DNA of 64,000 nt, taken from Streptomyces dysideae. Its GTDB lineage: Bacteria > Actinomycetota > Actinomycetes > Streptomycetales > Streptomycetaceae. This document shows positions 36,093 to 45,016 of the stretch, in pieces (the first letter of the stretch is position 1; the number at the start of each line of letters is the position of its first letter). The translations under genes were made by a program, and so were the position numbers. Location: contig NZ_KQ949080.1 of assembly GCF_001514305.1 (NCBI RefSeq), positions 261,194-325,193 of the forward strand, written 5' to 3'. Below the pieces are notes generated by a model. That model was not told the origin of the DNA. It searched no databases and saw only the letters and a program-made list of their open reading frames with translations.

Positions 36093-36371
36093 ATGCGTAA
36101 ACAGTCCAAGCCTGCCGTTGAGGCTGCCTTCCTTAGCGTTCAGGACACTGCGAAGTACATGGGCATCTCGGTGAACACCCTCTACGTCTGGCGGCACCGC
36201 CGGCAAGGGCCGCCCAGCTTCCGGATGGGGCCAGGCGGGAGGGTCATGTACCGCCGGGACCTGCTTGATGCGTGGCTCAACGAACAGCAGCAGGCGGACT
36301 CGCGGTCGAACCCGGCTCTCAATCCGCTGAGCAAGGCGCCGCAGCAGCGCGAACGACGCCGGGCTGTTTGA
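36093..36371 (+). CDS. Excisionase-like helix-turn-helix protein
   Basis: A 92-aa DNA-binding protein. The core FLSVQDTAKYMGISVNTLYV, followed by WRHRRQGPPSFRMG and VMYRRDLLDAWL, is a MerR-type HTH_17 domain as in Xis directionality factors. It lies 127 nt upstream of the integrase on the same strand, the usual xis-int arrangement of actinobacterial elements. ATG 36093 has CGGAGA upstream. It would bind arms near attL/attR and favour excision. Confidence 0.87.
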   Translation: MRKQSKPAVEAAFLSVQDTAKYMGISVNTLYVWRHRRQGPPSFRMGPGGRVMYRRDLLDAWLNEQQQADSRSNPALNPLSKAPQQRERRRAV

Positions 36372-36498
36372 CCTGGGAGAACGGTTCCGAGGAGTTCAGC
36401 AGCACTCGGAATTTCATGCGCACGGAGATCGTCTGTGTGTCTGATCGCGACGCAGGTCGTGCCGAGAGAACCATGACCAGGCCAAGGAGAAGACGCGC

Positions 36499-37761
36499 AT
36501 GGCGGGCTACATCGAGGACCGATGGCTCAAGAAGCGGCCGAACAAGGAGACGGGCAAGCGCGAACGCACTGCGCTCTGGGGCAAGTGCACGCGTTACCGT
36601 GTCAAAGGGATACCGGGGGTCCGTGACCGGTCCTTCGATACGGTCGCGGACGCCAAGGCGTGGCTGGCCGAGGCACAGACCGACACGCGTCGAGGAGATT
36701 TCGTCGACGCGCGAGACGGCGCGATCAGTCTCCGTGAGTACGTCGAGAAGCACTGGTGGCCGTCCCAGGTCCATCCCGCCCAGACGCTGGAAAGCATGAG
36801 GCACCGGATCTGGGGGCAGGTGCTGCCGCAGCTTGGAGATCTGGCGCTCAGGGACATCGGCGTCGCGGAGCTGCGCAAGTGGTCGGCCGACGTGCAGAGG
36901 GCGGTGGCGTCGAGTACCGCCTATGTCGCGTGGGTGTACCTCAAGGCGATCATGCAGGCCGCGGTTGAGGACAAGCGGCTCTACCGCAACCCGTGCAAGG
37001 GCAACAGCTCGATCAAGCCGCCGAAGAAGCCGGAGCGCAAGGCTCGCGCCTGGGAGCAGGACCGTGTCGACGCGGTGCGGGAGGCGCTGGCCGACCGCTA
37101 CCAGATCGCGCTCGACCTCGGCGTCGGATGCGGACTTCGACAGGGTGAGACGTTCGGCTTCAGCCCAGGTGATATCCGTGGCGACTTCGTCCACGTGGAG
37201 CGGCAGATCCTCATGTACAAGTCACGGCTGTACTTCGGTCCGCCCAAAGGCGGTAAGGAACGCGATGTGCCGCTGCCGAAGACGCTCGCGAAGCGACTCC
37301 TCACTCATCAAGAACGCTTCGAACCAATCGACGTCACCCTGCCGTGGCTGGACCCCGAGGAGCCTGACCTCGCGCGCGAGGACCGGCGGAAGGTCACCGT
37401 CCCGTTGCTCGTGTACACCGGCCGGCGCGGCGCGATCAACCGCACCACCTGGAACACTAAGGCCTGGAAGCCCGCGCTCGCCGAAGTGGGCGTCATCCCG
37501 CCGCTGCCCGAGCGTCAGCCGGGCGAGAAGCCGTCGCGCGTATGGGAGCCGAGCCGCGAGCACGGCTTCCACGTCTTGCGCCACACGTACGCATCCGTGA
37601 TGCTCGAAGCCGGTGAGTCGATCGTCTCGCTTGCGAAGTGGATGGGGCACTCCGACCCGGCGTTCACGCTCCGGACGTACACGCACTTCATGCCGCAGGC
37701 TGGCGCGCGGGGACTGTCCGCCATCGAGGCGTGGTTCACGGACTCGGCCGAAAGTCCCTGA
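36499..37761 (+). CDS. int: Tyrosine-family site-specific integrase
   Basis: A 420-aa phage-type tyrosine recombinase. The N-terminal arm-binding and core-binding parts (about 1-170) include LREYVEKHWWPSQVHPAQTL. In the catalytic domain the first Arg is in GCGLRQGETFG (near 215), the HxxR motif is GFHVLRHTYASVML (near 355), and GHSDPAFTLRTYTHF carries the late His and the nucleophile Tyr (near 390). Length and motif order are complete, so it is likely active. A Rho-independent terminator and tRNA-like sequences follow, so this is probably the right end of the integrated element. Confidence 0.94.
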   Translation: MAGYIEDRWLKKRPNKETGKRERTALWGKCTRYRVKGIPGVRDRSFDTVADAKAWLAEAQTDTRRGDFVDARDGAISLREYVEKHWWPSQVHPAQTLESMRHRIWGQVLPQLGDLALRDIGVAELRKWSADVQRAVASSTAYVAWVYLKAIMQAAVEDKRLYRNPCKGNSSIKPPKKPERKARAWEQDRVDAVREALADRYQIALDLGVGCGLRQGETFGFSPGDIRGDFVHVERQILMYKSRLYFGPPKGGKERDVPLPKTLAKRLLTHQERFEPIDVTLPWLDPEEPDLAREDRRKVTVPLLVYTGRRGAINRTTWNTKAWKPALAEVGVIPPLPERQPGEKPSRVWEPSREHGFHVLRHTYASVMLEAGESIVSLAKWMGHSDPAFTLRTYTHFMPQAGARGLSAIEAWFTDSAESP

Positions 37762-37873
37762 GAAGTCCCAGAGGGCGAAACCAGCCGCCGGAGACCCGTA
37801 AACATGCAGGTCAGAGCGTGATCGTTCCCTAAGCGGAACAGAACCCGGCGTACAGCCCGACTCGTCTGCTTTT

Positions 37874-37916
37874 ATGGCTCTGACCTGGGAGTTCACCCGG
37901 GGCAGAGCCATTTTTT
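37874..37916 (+). terminator. Rho-independent terminator after int
   Basis: Arms ATGGCTCTG (37874-37882) and CAGAGCCAT (37903-37911), an inner CTGGG/CCCGG pairing, then a run of six T (37911-37916). A textbook intrinsic terminator about 110 nt after the integrase stop, unusual in this T-poor genome. Confidence 0.88.
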
Positions 37917-38029
37917 GCTGGAAGGAGGTTCCCGCTTCTACCTGCGGGTTCCCGGGAGTTCCCGCGTGATTGTGCAACGGTTGTGAAATGGGGGAGCGGC
38001 TGGCGGGGCGTGACTTGGCTCGTCAGGCG

Positions 38030-38200
38030 GGGTGCCGAGCGAGCGGTGGCAGGTTCGAATTCCTGGCGGCGGACCCAGAACATGGGAGCAGGGAAGCAGT
38101 CGGTCGGGGGCGGGCAGCTGGTGATCCAGACGGTCGTCCGGTTGAGTCGGTAGGCCTACGGTGCTTGGCCGCAGGTTCGAGTCCCCGGCAGGAGCCACCA
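38030..38200 (+). other. Two tRNA 3'-end-like remnants, probable att region
   Basis: The decamer gcaggttcga occurs at 38049-38058 and 38171-38180, each in a T-arm/acceptor-like context: the first continues attcctgg, the second gtccccgg and then caggagccacca with a CCA end. Neither can be folded into a complete tRNA. The first T-loop has an extra base, and I cannot find matching acceptor and anticodon arms upstream. Tyrosine integrases often use tRNA 3' ends as attB, so I read these as att-derived or decayed tRNA ends left by one or more integrations. No gene was seen from 37917 to 38463. Confidence 0.5.
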
Positions 38201-38463
38201 AACATGGCTGGTCATGCCCACGGCGCTGACCTGCGCATTTACGCCACCGTGGCGGTTGAGGGGCGGGCGCGGCTGGTGCCGGTCCCACCGGGGACGTGTC
38301 TCGCCTGCTGTGCCGGGCGTACGGCCGTAAGCTCCGGTGTTTTCGCTCGTTGGGGGTGAGGAGAATCCTTCAAGCGCGCGACAGGCCGCTGTCCTGAGAC
38401 GCATGCTGGCCGTGCCGCACCCCGGCGACATCATGTGATCCATAGCCGTACGCACTGCTGGAG

Positions 38464-40767
38464 ATGATGCGCGTGCCCGACCAAGTACCGCTGGACGCCC
38501 CGGATGTGATCGAGGGCGTGGTCGATCATCTGCTGCACATCAGTTACGACGAGCGCACAGTACTGCGGCTGGCCACCACCCTCGACGGCGAGGAGAACGT
38601 CACCGCGATCGGCAAGGCGCTCTTCGGGGCGCGGCCCGGGGAGAGCCTGCGGGTGCACGGCGGGTGGACCTGCCATCCGCGCCATGGGCGGCAGTTCAGG
38701 GCCGAGCGGTGCGAGCGGACGATGCCGGCCGACGAGCGGGCGATCCGCCTCTACCTCGCCTCGGGCATGATCCGTGGGATCGGGGCGATTCTCGCGTCCG
38801 CGATCGTGGACGCGTTCGGCGAGCAGACCCTGAAGGTCATCGACGCCGAACCGCAGCGGCTCCTGGAGGTCCACGGGATCGGCCAGGTCCGCCTGGGCCG
38901 GATCACGGCGGCCTGGCAGGAGCAGAAGGCCATCGCCGGGATCATGGTGTTCCTGCAGGGGCTTGAGATCACCCCGGCGCTCGCCGTGAAGGTCTACACC
39001 GCGTACGCCGACACCGACGACGACCCGATGCGCATCGTCCGCCGCACCCCCTACCAGCTGTGCCGGGACGTACAAGGCGTCGGCTTCCACAATGCCGACA
39101 GGATCGCCCTCGCCGTCGGCATCCCCAAGCACAGCGACGCCCGCCTTGAGGCCGCCCTGCTGCACGAACTCGACCAGGCAGGCGCAAGCGGTCACTGCCA
39201 TCTGCCGGTGCGCGTCCTGATCGCCTGCTGACCGATGACGACCCGGCGACCGCGGAGATCCTCGACGACGCGGTACTGCGCCACGCTCTGGAGGCCTTGC
39301 GCGGCCGGGGCGAGGTGGTTACCGAGACGCTGCCGCTGCCCGTGCTGGACGGTACCGGGGCACTGGCCGACACCGAGATCGCCATGCTGCCGGGCAGGCA
39401 CCGGGACGAGACGCAACTCGCCTTCCACGTACGGCGCCTGCTCACATCCACGCCGGCGCTGGCCGACCTGGCCCCATGGACGGAGCGCGTGTCCGCGCTG
39501 ACCGGGCAGGAGACCTCCGGGCTGACCGACGAGCAGCACCAGGCGATTATCGCCGCCCTGACCCGCCCACTGTCCATGCTGACCGGCGGCCCCGGCTGCG
39601 GCAAGACGCACACCCTGCGCACCCTGGTCGAACTCGCCGACGAGGCCGGTGCGGTCGTCGCCCTGGCCGCCCCGACCGGGAAGGCCGCCAAACGACTGGA
39701 AGAGACCTGCGGCCAGGCGGCCATGACCGTGCACCGGTTGATCAGACCGCCCGACGGCGACTCACGCAGGCGTCCTGGAGAGTGCGGATCTCGTGGTCAT
39801 CGACGAGGCGTCGATGCTCGACCTCGCCCTGGCCCGCAGACTCTTCGCCGCCGTCCGCGACGGCTGCCACCTCCTGCTCGTCGGCGACATCGACCAGCTG
39901 CCCAGCGTCGGACCCGGCCGGGTCCTGCGCGACCTCCTCGACGTCGAGGACATCCCGCGCACCCGGCTCACCAAGGTCTTCCGCCAGCACGACGACAGCG
40001 CCGCGATCGTCCTCAACGCCCACCGCATCCTGCGCGGCGAACTCCCGCGAGACGACCCCAAGGCTTTCTGGAACCGGCCCGTACCCACCGCCGAGGACAT
40101 CGCGCAGCGCGTGGTGGACCTGGTCATCCACCGGATGCCGCAGCACTTCGCCATCCGCCCGCAGGACATCCAGGTCCTGTGCCCCGGCAAGAAGAACATC
40201 GCCGGCATGACCGACCTCAACCTGCGCTTGCAGCAGGCTCTCAACCCGCCCGCCGAGGACAAGCCCCAGTACTTTCACGGCGGAACTGCCTTCCGCCTCG
40301 GCGACCGGGTGCAGCAGGTCCGTAACAGTCCCCGCCGTGGCGAAACCGGGGTCTTCAACGGCAGCAGCGGCACCGTCACCGCCATCGACACCGAGACACA
40401 CCAGCTGACGGTCACCTTCCAGGACGGCGAGGCGGCCACTTACCCCTTCACCGACCTCGACGAGCTCGTCCATGCCTACGCGCTGACCGTCCATCGTTCC
40501 CAGGGCAGCGAATATCCCTACGTCATCGTCCCCATGGTCAGCGCCGCCGGAGTGATGCTGCTCCAGCGCAACCTGCTCTACACCGCCGTCACCCGCGCCC
40601 GCAACGGTGTCATGCTCATCGGCCAGAGCGAGGCCGTCGAGCGCGCGGTGGCCAACAATCGCACCCAGCGCCGCAACACCGCCCTCACCCACCGCATCAC
40701 CCACGCATCACCTGCGGTACCGGCCCCGCGAGACCGGACGCCCACCGGCCAACTCGCCCGGGACTGA
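38464..40767 (+). pseudogene. RecD2-like helicase interrupted by two frameshifts
   Basis: Three consecutive frames together spell a RecD2/TraA-like SF1B helicase of about 765 codons. The first (38464-39231) carries the RecD2 N-domain and HhH-like repeats (GIGAILASAIVDAFGEQTLK). Near 39225 the reading moves by -1 to a frame with LLTDDDPATAEIL and Walker A GGPGCGKTHTLRTLVE. At about 39760-39780 it returns to the first frame with VVIDEASMLDLALARRLF (Walker B) and continues to LTVHRSQGSEYPYVIVPM. A stretch normally present between MTVHRLI and the Walker B seems missing, so the second break is probably a deletion. Either a decayed gene or two sequence errors. Confidence 0.82.
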
Positions 40768-40817
40768 AGCCGCGATGTCGTGGGCGGGGCTCGGGCCGGC
40801 AGCCCACTGCGCGACTG

Positions 40818-42509
40818 TTATGCGGCCGCCCGGAACTCCGGCCGGGCGTCGGCTGCCGATGCCTCCTCCGGGATCCCGACGACTTCCACCGTCACGCCCC
40901 AGGACTCCAGCGTCTTGGCAGTCTGCGCGAGCGTGACCTGGGAGAAGGGGAAGAGCGTCTCGGGCGTCAGCGTGGTGCCGTGCTTGAGCAGGATGGCGAA
41001 CACGACGCGCTTGGGCATGAAGTCGTCCGGAAGAACGTGCTTCCCCTTGCTCTCCTCGAAGACCCGCTGGGCGAACTCGGCACGTACCTCGGCCGACTTC
41101 TGCAGCAACTGCACAGCGACGAGTCCCTGGCTGAAGAGATGGCTGAGAGGGCCCGACCCGCCGTGCGCGTGCTTGACCATCACCAACGTGCCGTCGGAAG
41201 TGAGCAGGTCGCAGACCTCGAACTCGGTAGTGGGCCTGAGCGGGTTCCTGGCGTTCTTGCGGTCCATGCAGACGTAGTCATCGATCTGGTCGGGGACATG
41301 GGCGTTGTACGTGCGCTCGGTGTCGCCCGCCCGCCACGGAGGCAGGTTGACCGACGACACGGGGGCGAAGAGCCGCGCCACGCTGCTCCTGACCGCGTCC
41401 AGGTAGGTCGCGCCGATTTCGTACCACTCGCCGTCCAGGAGGCAGAAGCGGCGGGAGCCGAGCGAGAGGTTGGCCTCGATCCAGCGCAGGGCGGTGGTTG
41501 AGGTGAGCAGGTCCTGCGCCGTGGCCCGGTGGTGACGGTAGAGGCTGACCGTGCCCTGCTTCAGGGCCTCCAAGCGCTGGCCTGCCCGCTGGATGCAAGC
41601 CCGGCGCAGCACGTACTCCAGGTCGAACTGGTCGAAGCGCCCTGCTTCGGAACTGTTGATCTTGATGTGGACGGCGTGAGCGGCGGTGCAGTCCTCCCAG
41701 TGGTCCATGGGGATCGTGCTGGCGATCCGGCCGTCGGCAGGCTCACCGAGGGCCTGGTCGAGGGCCTGCTCCAAGCGGGTCACGGTGGGGTCGTCCTTCA
41801 GGGGCACGATGTGCTCGACGAACTCCAGGGCAGGCTGGGGAGCCACCTCGCGGCACACGCGAGCGATCTCGCGGATATCGGCTACCAGGTCCTCCGCCTC
41901 GATCCCGAGAGGGAGACGGAGACCGCAGCCACCGTCCGCGCTGAAGATCTCTCCGCGGCCGGTGCGAGCCCGAGTGAGCGCCCGGCCGTCGAGATAGCCG
42001 CCCAGGCGACGCACGATCTGGGAGTGCTCCTGGACGCCGAGGCTGAGTACGGGCACGCCGCCAGGAGCGATCGTGATGTCGGTCCTGGCTACCCCAAGGG
42101 CCTGTGCGGCGAGGTCCTGGACCTGCATCGGGTCCACCTGACGGATGGCGAAGGAGAGCCCGAAGCGCTTGTCCTTCAGCCGGTTGGGGATCAGACGAAA
42201 GCCCTGGTCGTAGCCGATGGCGTAAACGTGGTCATCGACCGCGAGCAGATGCAGGCAAGACGGCCGTCGCACTGACTCGGAAAATGCCAGACCCGTGGTG
42301 CGAGTGACATCCGGGATCCAGGACGCCTCCTCCTTCTCCATGGGCGCGGTGACCACGAGCGAGGGCACGGTCAGCCGTCCTTCGGGGATCCGGATGTCGG
42401 CGCCAATGGATGCGAGGTGGTCGTGGTCGAGAGCGTCGAACATAGCGTCGAGGGTCGGTGCGACGTCGGGGAGCCGGTACAGGGTGCGCTTCGTGGTGCT
42501 GGTGGTCAA
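40818..42509 (-). CDS. TIGR04141/DUF6119-family protein
   Basis: A 563-aa protein I recognise as belonging to the sporadically distributed TIGR04141 (DUF6119) family. Landmarks are MTTSTTKRTLYRLPDV at the start, HLLAVDDHVYAIGYDQGFRL, RFCLLDGEWYEIGATYLD, and near the C-terminus LLTSDGTLVMVKHAHGGSGP with SHLFSQGLVAVQLLQ. The family has no established biochemical role that I know; its scattered occurrence next to methyltransferases suggests defence. There is no membrane segment. It is transcribed divergently from the HTH-methyltransferase fusion across a 251-nt shared promoter region. Converges with the RecD2-like remnant. Confidence 0.8.
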   Translation of the reverse strand: MTTSTTKRTLYRLPDVAPTLDAMFDALDHDHLASIGADIRIPEGRLTVPSLVVTAPMEKEEASWIPDVTRTTGLAFSESVRRPSCLHLLAVDDHVYAIGYDQGFRLIPNRLKDKRFGLSFAIRQVDPMQVQDLAAQALGVARTDITIAPGGVPVLSLGVQEHSQIVRRLGGYLDGRALTRARTGRGEIFSADGGCGLRLPLGIEAEDLVADIREIARVCREVAPQPALEFVEHIVPLKDDPTVTRLEQALDQALGEPADGRIASTIPMDHWEDCTAAHAVHIKINSSEAGRFDQFDLEYVLRRACIQRAGQRLEALKQGTVSLYRHHRATAQDLLTSTTALRWIEANLSLGSRRFCLLDGEWYEIGATYLDAVRSSVARLFAPVSSVNLPPWRAGDTERTYNAHVPDQIDDYVCMDRKNARNPLRPTTEFEVCDLLTSDGTLVMVKHAHGGSGPLSHLFSQGLVAVQLLQKSAEVRAEFAQRVFEESKGKHVLPDDFMPKRVVFAILLKHGTTLTPETLFPFSQVTLAQTAKTLESWGVTVEVVGIPEEASAADARPEFRAAA

Positions 42510-42637
42510 CGGTGCCTCCAGGAGGGGTGGGTTCGCGTGCTCTGGGATCGGGGCGGTGCAGGGCGCGGCAGGAGCGACGTGAGGTGATGCACGGGCCGGA
42601 CAGGCGTGAGCGGGCTGTCCTGGGGCCAGAAACGCCG

Positions 42638-42677
42638 AGTGAAAGCGACTCTAGAAAAGCATCCAGTGAAAGCACTG
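42638..42677. promoter_or_regulatory. Direct repeats, possible operator
   Basis: agtgaaagcgact (42638-42650) and agtgaaagcact (42666-42677) are near-identical and begin 28 bp apart, close to three helical turns. The second copy is itself partly palindromic (AGTG/CACT). They lie just upstream of the predicted methyltransferase promoter in the divergent intergenic space. The HTH domain of that methyltransferase is a plausible ligand; this is inference. Confidence 0.5.
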
Positions 42678-42687
42678 TCAAATCTGT

Positions 42688-42715
42688 TGCCTTGGTTTGG
42701 GGTCCGTGTACAGTG
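42688..42715 (+). promoter_or_regulatory. Predicted housekeeping-type promoter
   Basis: TTGCCT (42688-42693), a 16-nt spacer and TACAGT (42710-42715), similar to vegetative -35/-10 elements. It precedes the HTH-methyltransferase start at 42761 by 45 nt. Confidence 0.5.
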
Positions 42716-42760
42716 GTTTCAGCTCGATAGCACGTCTTCAGCCAACGACGGGAAGCATGG

Positions 42761-44926
42761 ATGCCTGACAAGCCGGAACCGGCTCCGTTCGTCACCGCGG
42801 CCGAGATCTCGCGTCTCGCGGGCGTCACGCGCGCCACCGTCAGTAACTGGCGGCGGCGGCACGCGGACTTCCCGGACCCGGCCGGCGGTAGCGACGCCAG
42901 CCCGCTGTACGACCTGCAGGCTGTGGAAGGCTGGCTGGCAGCTCGCGGCCAGTTGCCCGTCGGCTCGCCCTTGGATGACGTCAAGGCTCAGCTGCGCAGG
43001 CACCCGGACGGCTTCGAGATCGCGCAGCGCATGAGCGCTGTGGTGCTGGCCCTCGTGCGCATCGGAGAAAAGGGGCAGAAGGAGTTGCTTGGCTGTGCGG
43101 CCGAGGCTCTCCCCGCATCCATGGGGACAGTGATGAGGGATCACGCTGCCGAAGTGCCAGGAGGGGCGGCACTGACAGGCTTCGAGCGGGGCGATGAGCC
43201 CGTACTGCGCGCTGTGGTGCGCGGGGTGCACGAGACCGGAGCCGTCCCCGTCCTCGACGCACTGGCCGAGCTGCCGCGGGACGAAGCAGGAGTGCGTGGC
43301 GCCTACGCGACGCCCGCCGCGCTCGTCGAGCTCATGGCCGACCTCGTGGCCGGCGCGGGAGACAGCTACCCCCAGAGCATCCTTGACCCGGCCTGCGGAA
43401 CCGGTGGCCTCCTCGTCGCCGCGGCAGAGCGCGGCGCGACCGCGCTGTACGGACAGGACGTGATGCCGGCCCAGGCCGGGCAGGCCCTGGCGCGGCTCGG
43501 GGTCCTCGTCCCCTCGGCCGCCGCGCACATGAGTGACGGCGACAGCCTGCGCCACGATGCCTTCCCAGAGCTCGAGGCCGAGGCCGCGCTGTGCAACCCC
43601 CCGTACGGCGATCGGGACTGGGGCCACGATGAACTCGCCTACGACGCACGCTGGGAGTACGGACTTCCGCCGAAGGGAGAGCCCGAACTGGCCTGGCTTC
43701 AGCACTGCCTGAGCCACCTCGCATCAGGCGGATACGCCGTACTGGTCCTGCCACCCGGGACGGCAGAACGTGCCTCCGGGCGCCGCGTCCGAGCGGAGCT
43801 GGTACGCAGGGGCGCGGTACGAGCAATCGTGGCCCTCCCCACAGGCATCGCTCCGCCTCTCCACGTCGGCCTGCATTTGTGGGTCGTACAGAAGCCGGTC
43901 CACGAGCGGCCGGAGAGCCTCTCAATCCTGTTCCTCGATGCCTCGGCTCCCGGTGCGCTGTCGGACGTACGCGCCACGGGTGGCCGGGGCGAGAAAATGA
44001 TCGACGAAGAGGGCTTGCGCGAAGCCATCGCGCGTCGGTGGCGAGCCTTCGTCACCTCTTCGGAAACATTCGAAACCGAGCCCGGTATCGCCCGCGCGGT
44101 CGGTGTGGTCGACCTTCTCGACGACGTCACGGATCTCACCCCGGCACGGCACACCCGGGCCACGACAGTCGCCGTCAACCCTGCACGCTTCGCTGAGCAA
44201 ATGCGCAAGGCGAGGACCGAACTGGCGCGAGCCGCTTCGACACTCACCGCGTTGAACGATGAAGGCGCCTGGCCCATGGTCGGAGAGAAGACCCGCGCCT
44301 GGCGTACCGCGACCGTGGCCGACCTGGCCCGGGGCGCAGCGCTGAGCGTGCAGCGCGCACCCTCCTCCACGCGCAACCCACAAGCTCACGGCACCACGGA
44401 CCGCCGCGAACCCGGCGACGGGCGACGCGCACTCACCGCGGCGGACGTCACTGCCGGACAAGCCGCATCGGGACGAGTAGCCGAGGGCCAGGAGGCCAAG
44501 GCTATCGAAATCATGCAAGGCGACATTCTCCTGCCGGAGATGCTGCGCCCCTTGGACACGCGCGCCCGCGTCGCCGATGCCCAGGATGCGGGCAACCTGC
44601 TTGGCCCCAGCTTGTGGCTGTTCCGTCCCGACCCTGAGCGTCTGGATCCGTGGTTCCTCGCGGGGTTCCTCTCGGCCGACGAGAACGTCCACAGCGTGGC
44701 CACGGGCAGCACCATGAGGCGCATCGACGCGCGCCGACTGCGCGTCCCCCTGATCCCGCTGAACGAACAGCGGGAGTACGGCCAAGCCTTCCGCCACCTG
44801 CACGCCCTGCGGGCGGCCGCAGCTCTCGCCGCTCGCCTCGCAAGCGAAACGACGCGGGAACTCAAGGTCGGACTCACCGGCGGAGCGCTCGTACCTTCGA
44901 CTTTCGGCCACACGTCAACTCCCTGA
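42761..44926 (+). CDS. HTH-N6 DNA methyltransferase-specificity fusion
   Basis: A 721-aa protein with three parts. Residues about 9-65 form a MerR-like HTH (TAAEISRLAGVTRATVSNWR). The middle (about 185-460) is a HsdM-type N6-adenine methyltransferase: motif I ILDPACGTGGLLVAAAERG near 207 and motif IV ALCNPPYGDRDW near 275. The C-terminal 200 residues look like a type I specificity/TRD module (GDILLPEMLRPLDTR, WFLAGFLSADENVHSVATGS). The N-terminal HTH might let the enzyme bind and regulate its own divergent promoter. No restriction subunit is fused; it could form a system with the TIGR04141-like protein or be linked to the hsd operon 90 nt downstream. Confidence 0.85.
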   Translation: MPDKPEPAPFVTAAEISRLAGVTRATVSNWRRRHADFPDPAGGSDASPLYDLQAVEGWLAARGQLPVGSPLDDVKAQLRRHPDGFEIAQRMSAVVLALVRIGEKGQKELLGCAAEALPASMGTVMRDHAAEVPGGAALTGFERGDEPVLRAVVRGVHETGAVPVLDALAELPRDEAGVRGAYATPAALVELMADLVAGAGDSYPQSILDPACGTGGLLVAAAERGATALYGQDVMPAQAGQALARLGVLVPSAAAHMSDGDSLRHDAFPELEAEAALCNPPYGDRDWGHDELAYDARWEYGLPPKGEPELAWLQHCLSHLASGGYAVLVLPPGTAERASGRRVRAELVRRGAVRAIVALPTGIAPPLHVGLHLWVVQKPVHERPESLSILFLDASAPGALSDVRATGGRGEKMIDEEGLREAIARRWRAFVTSSETFETEPGIARAVGVVDLLDDVTDLTPARHTRATTVAVNPARFAEQMRKARTELARAASTLTALNDEGAWPMVGEKTRAWRTATVADLARGAALSVQRAPSSTRNPQAHGTTDRREPGDGRRALTAADVTAGQAASGRVAEGQEAKAIEIMQGDILLPEMLRPLDTRARVADAQDAGNLLGPSLWLFRPDPERLDPWFLAGFLSADENVHSVATGSTMRRIDARRLRVPLIPLNEQREYGQAFRHLHALRAAAALAARLASETTRELKVGLTGGALVPSTFGHTSTP

Positions 44927-45016
44927 CGCGAACTCCCAGACGTCGCACGAGACATACCGCATCATCAGAACTCCACCAACCAGCCTGACCCCGGTGGGAA
45001 CTGTGGAAGGAAAGCG

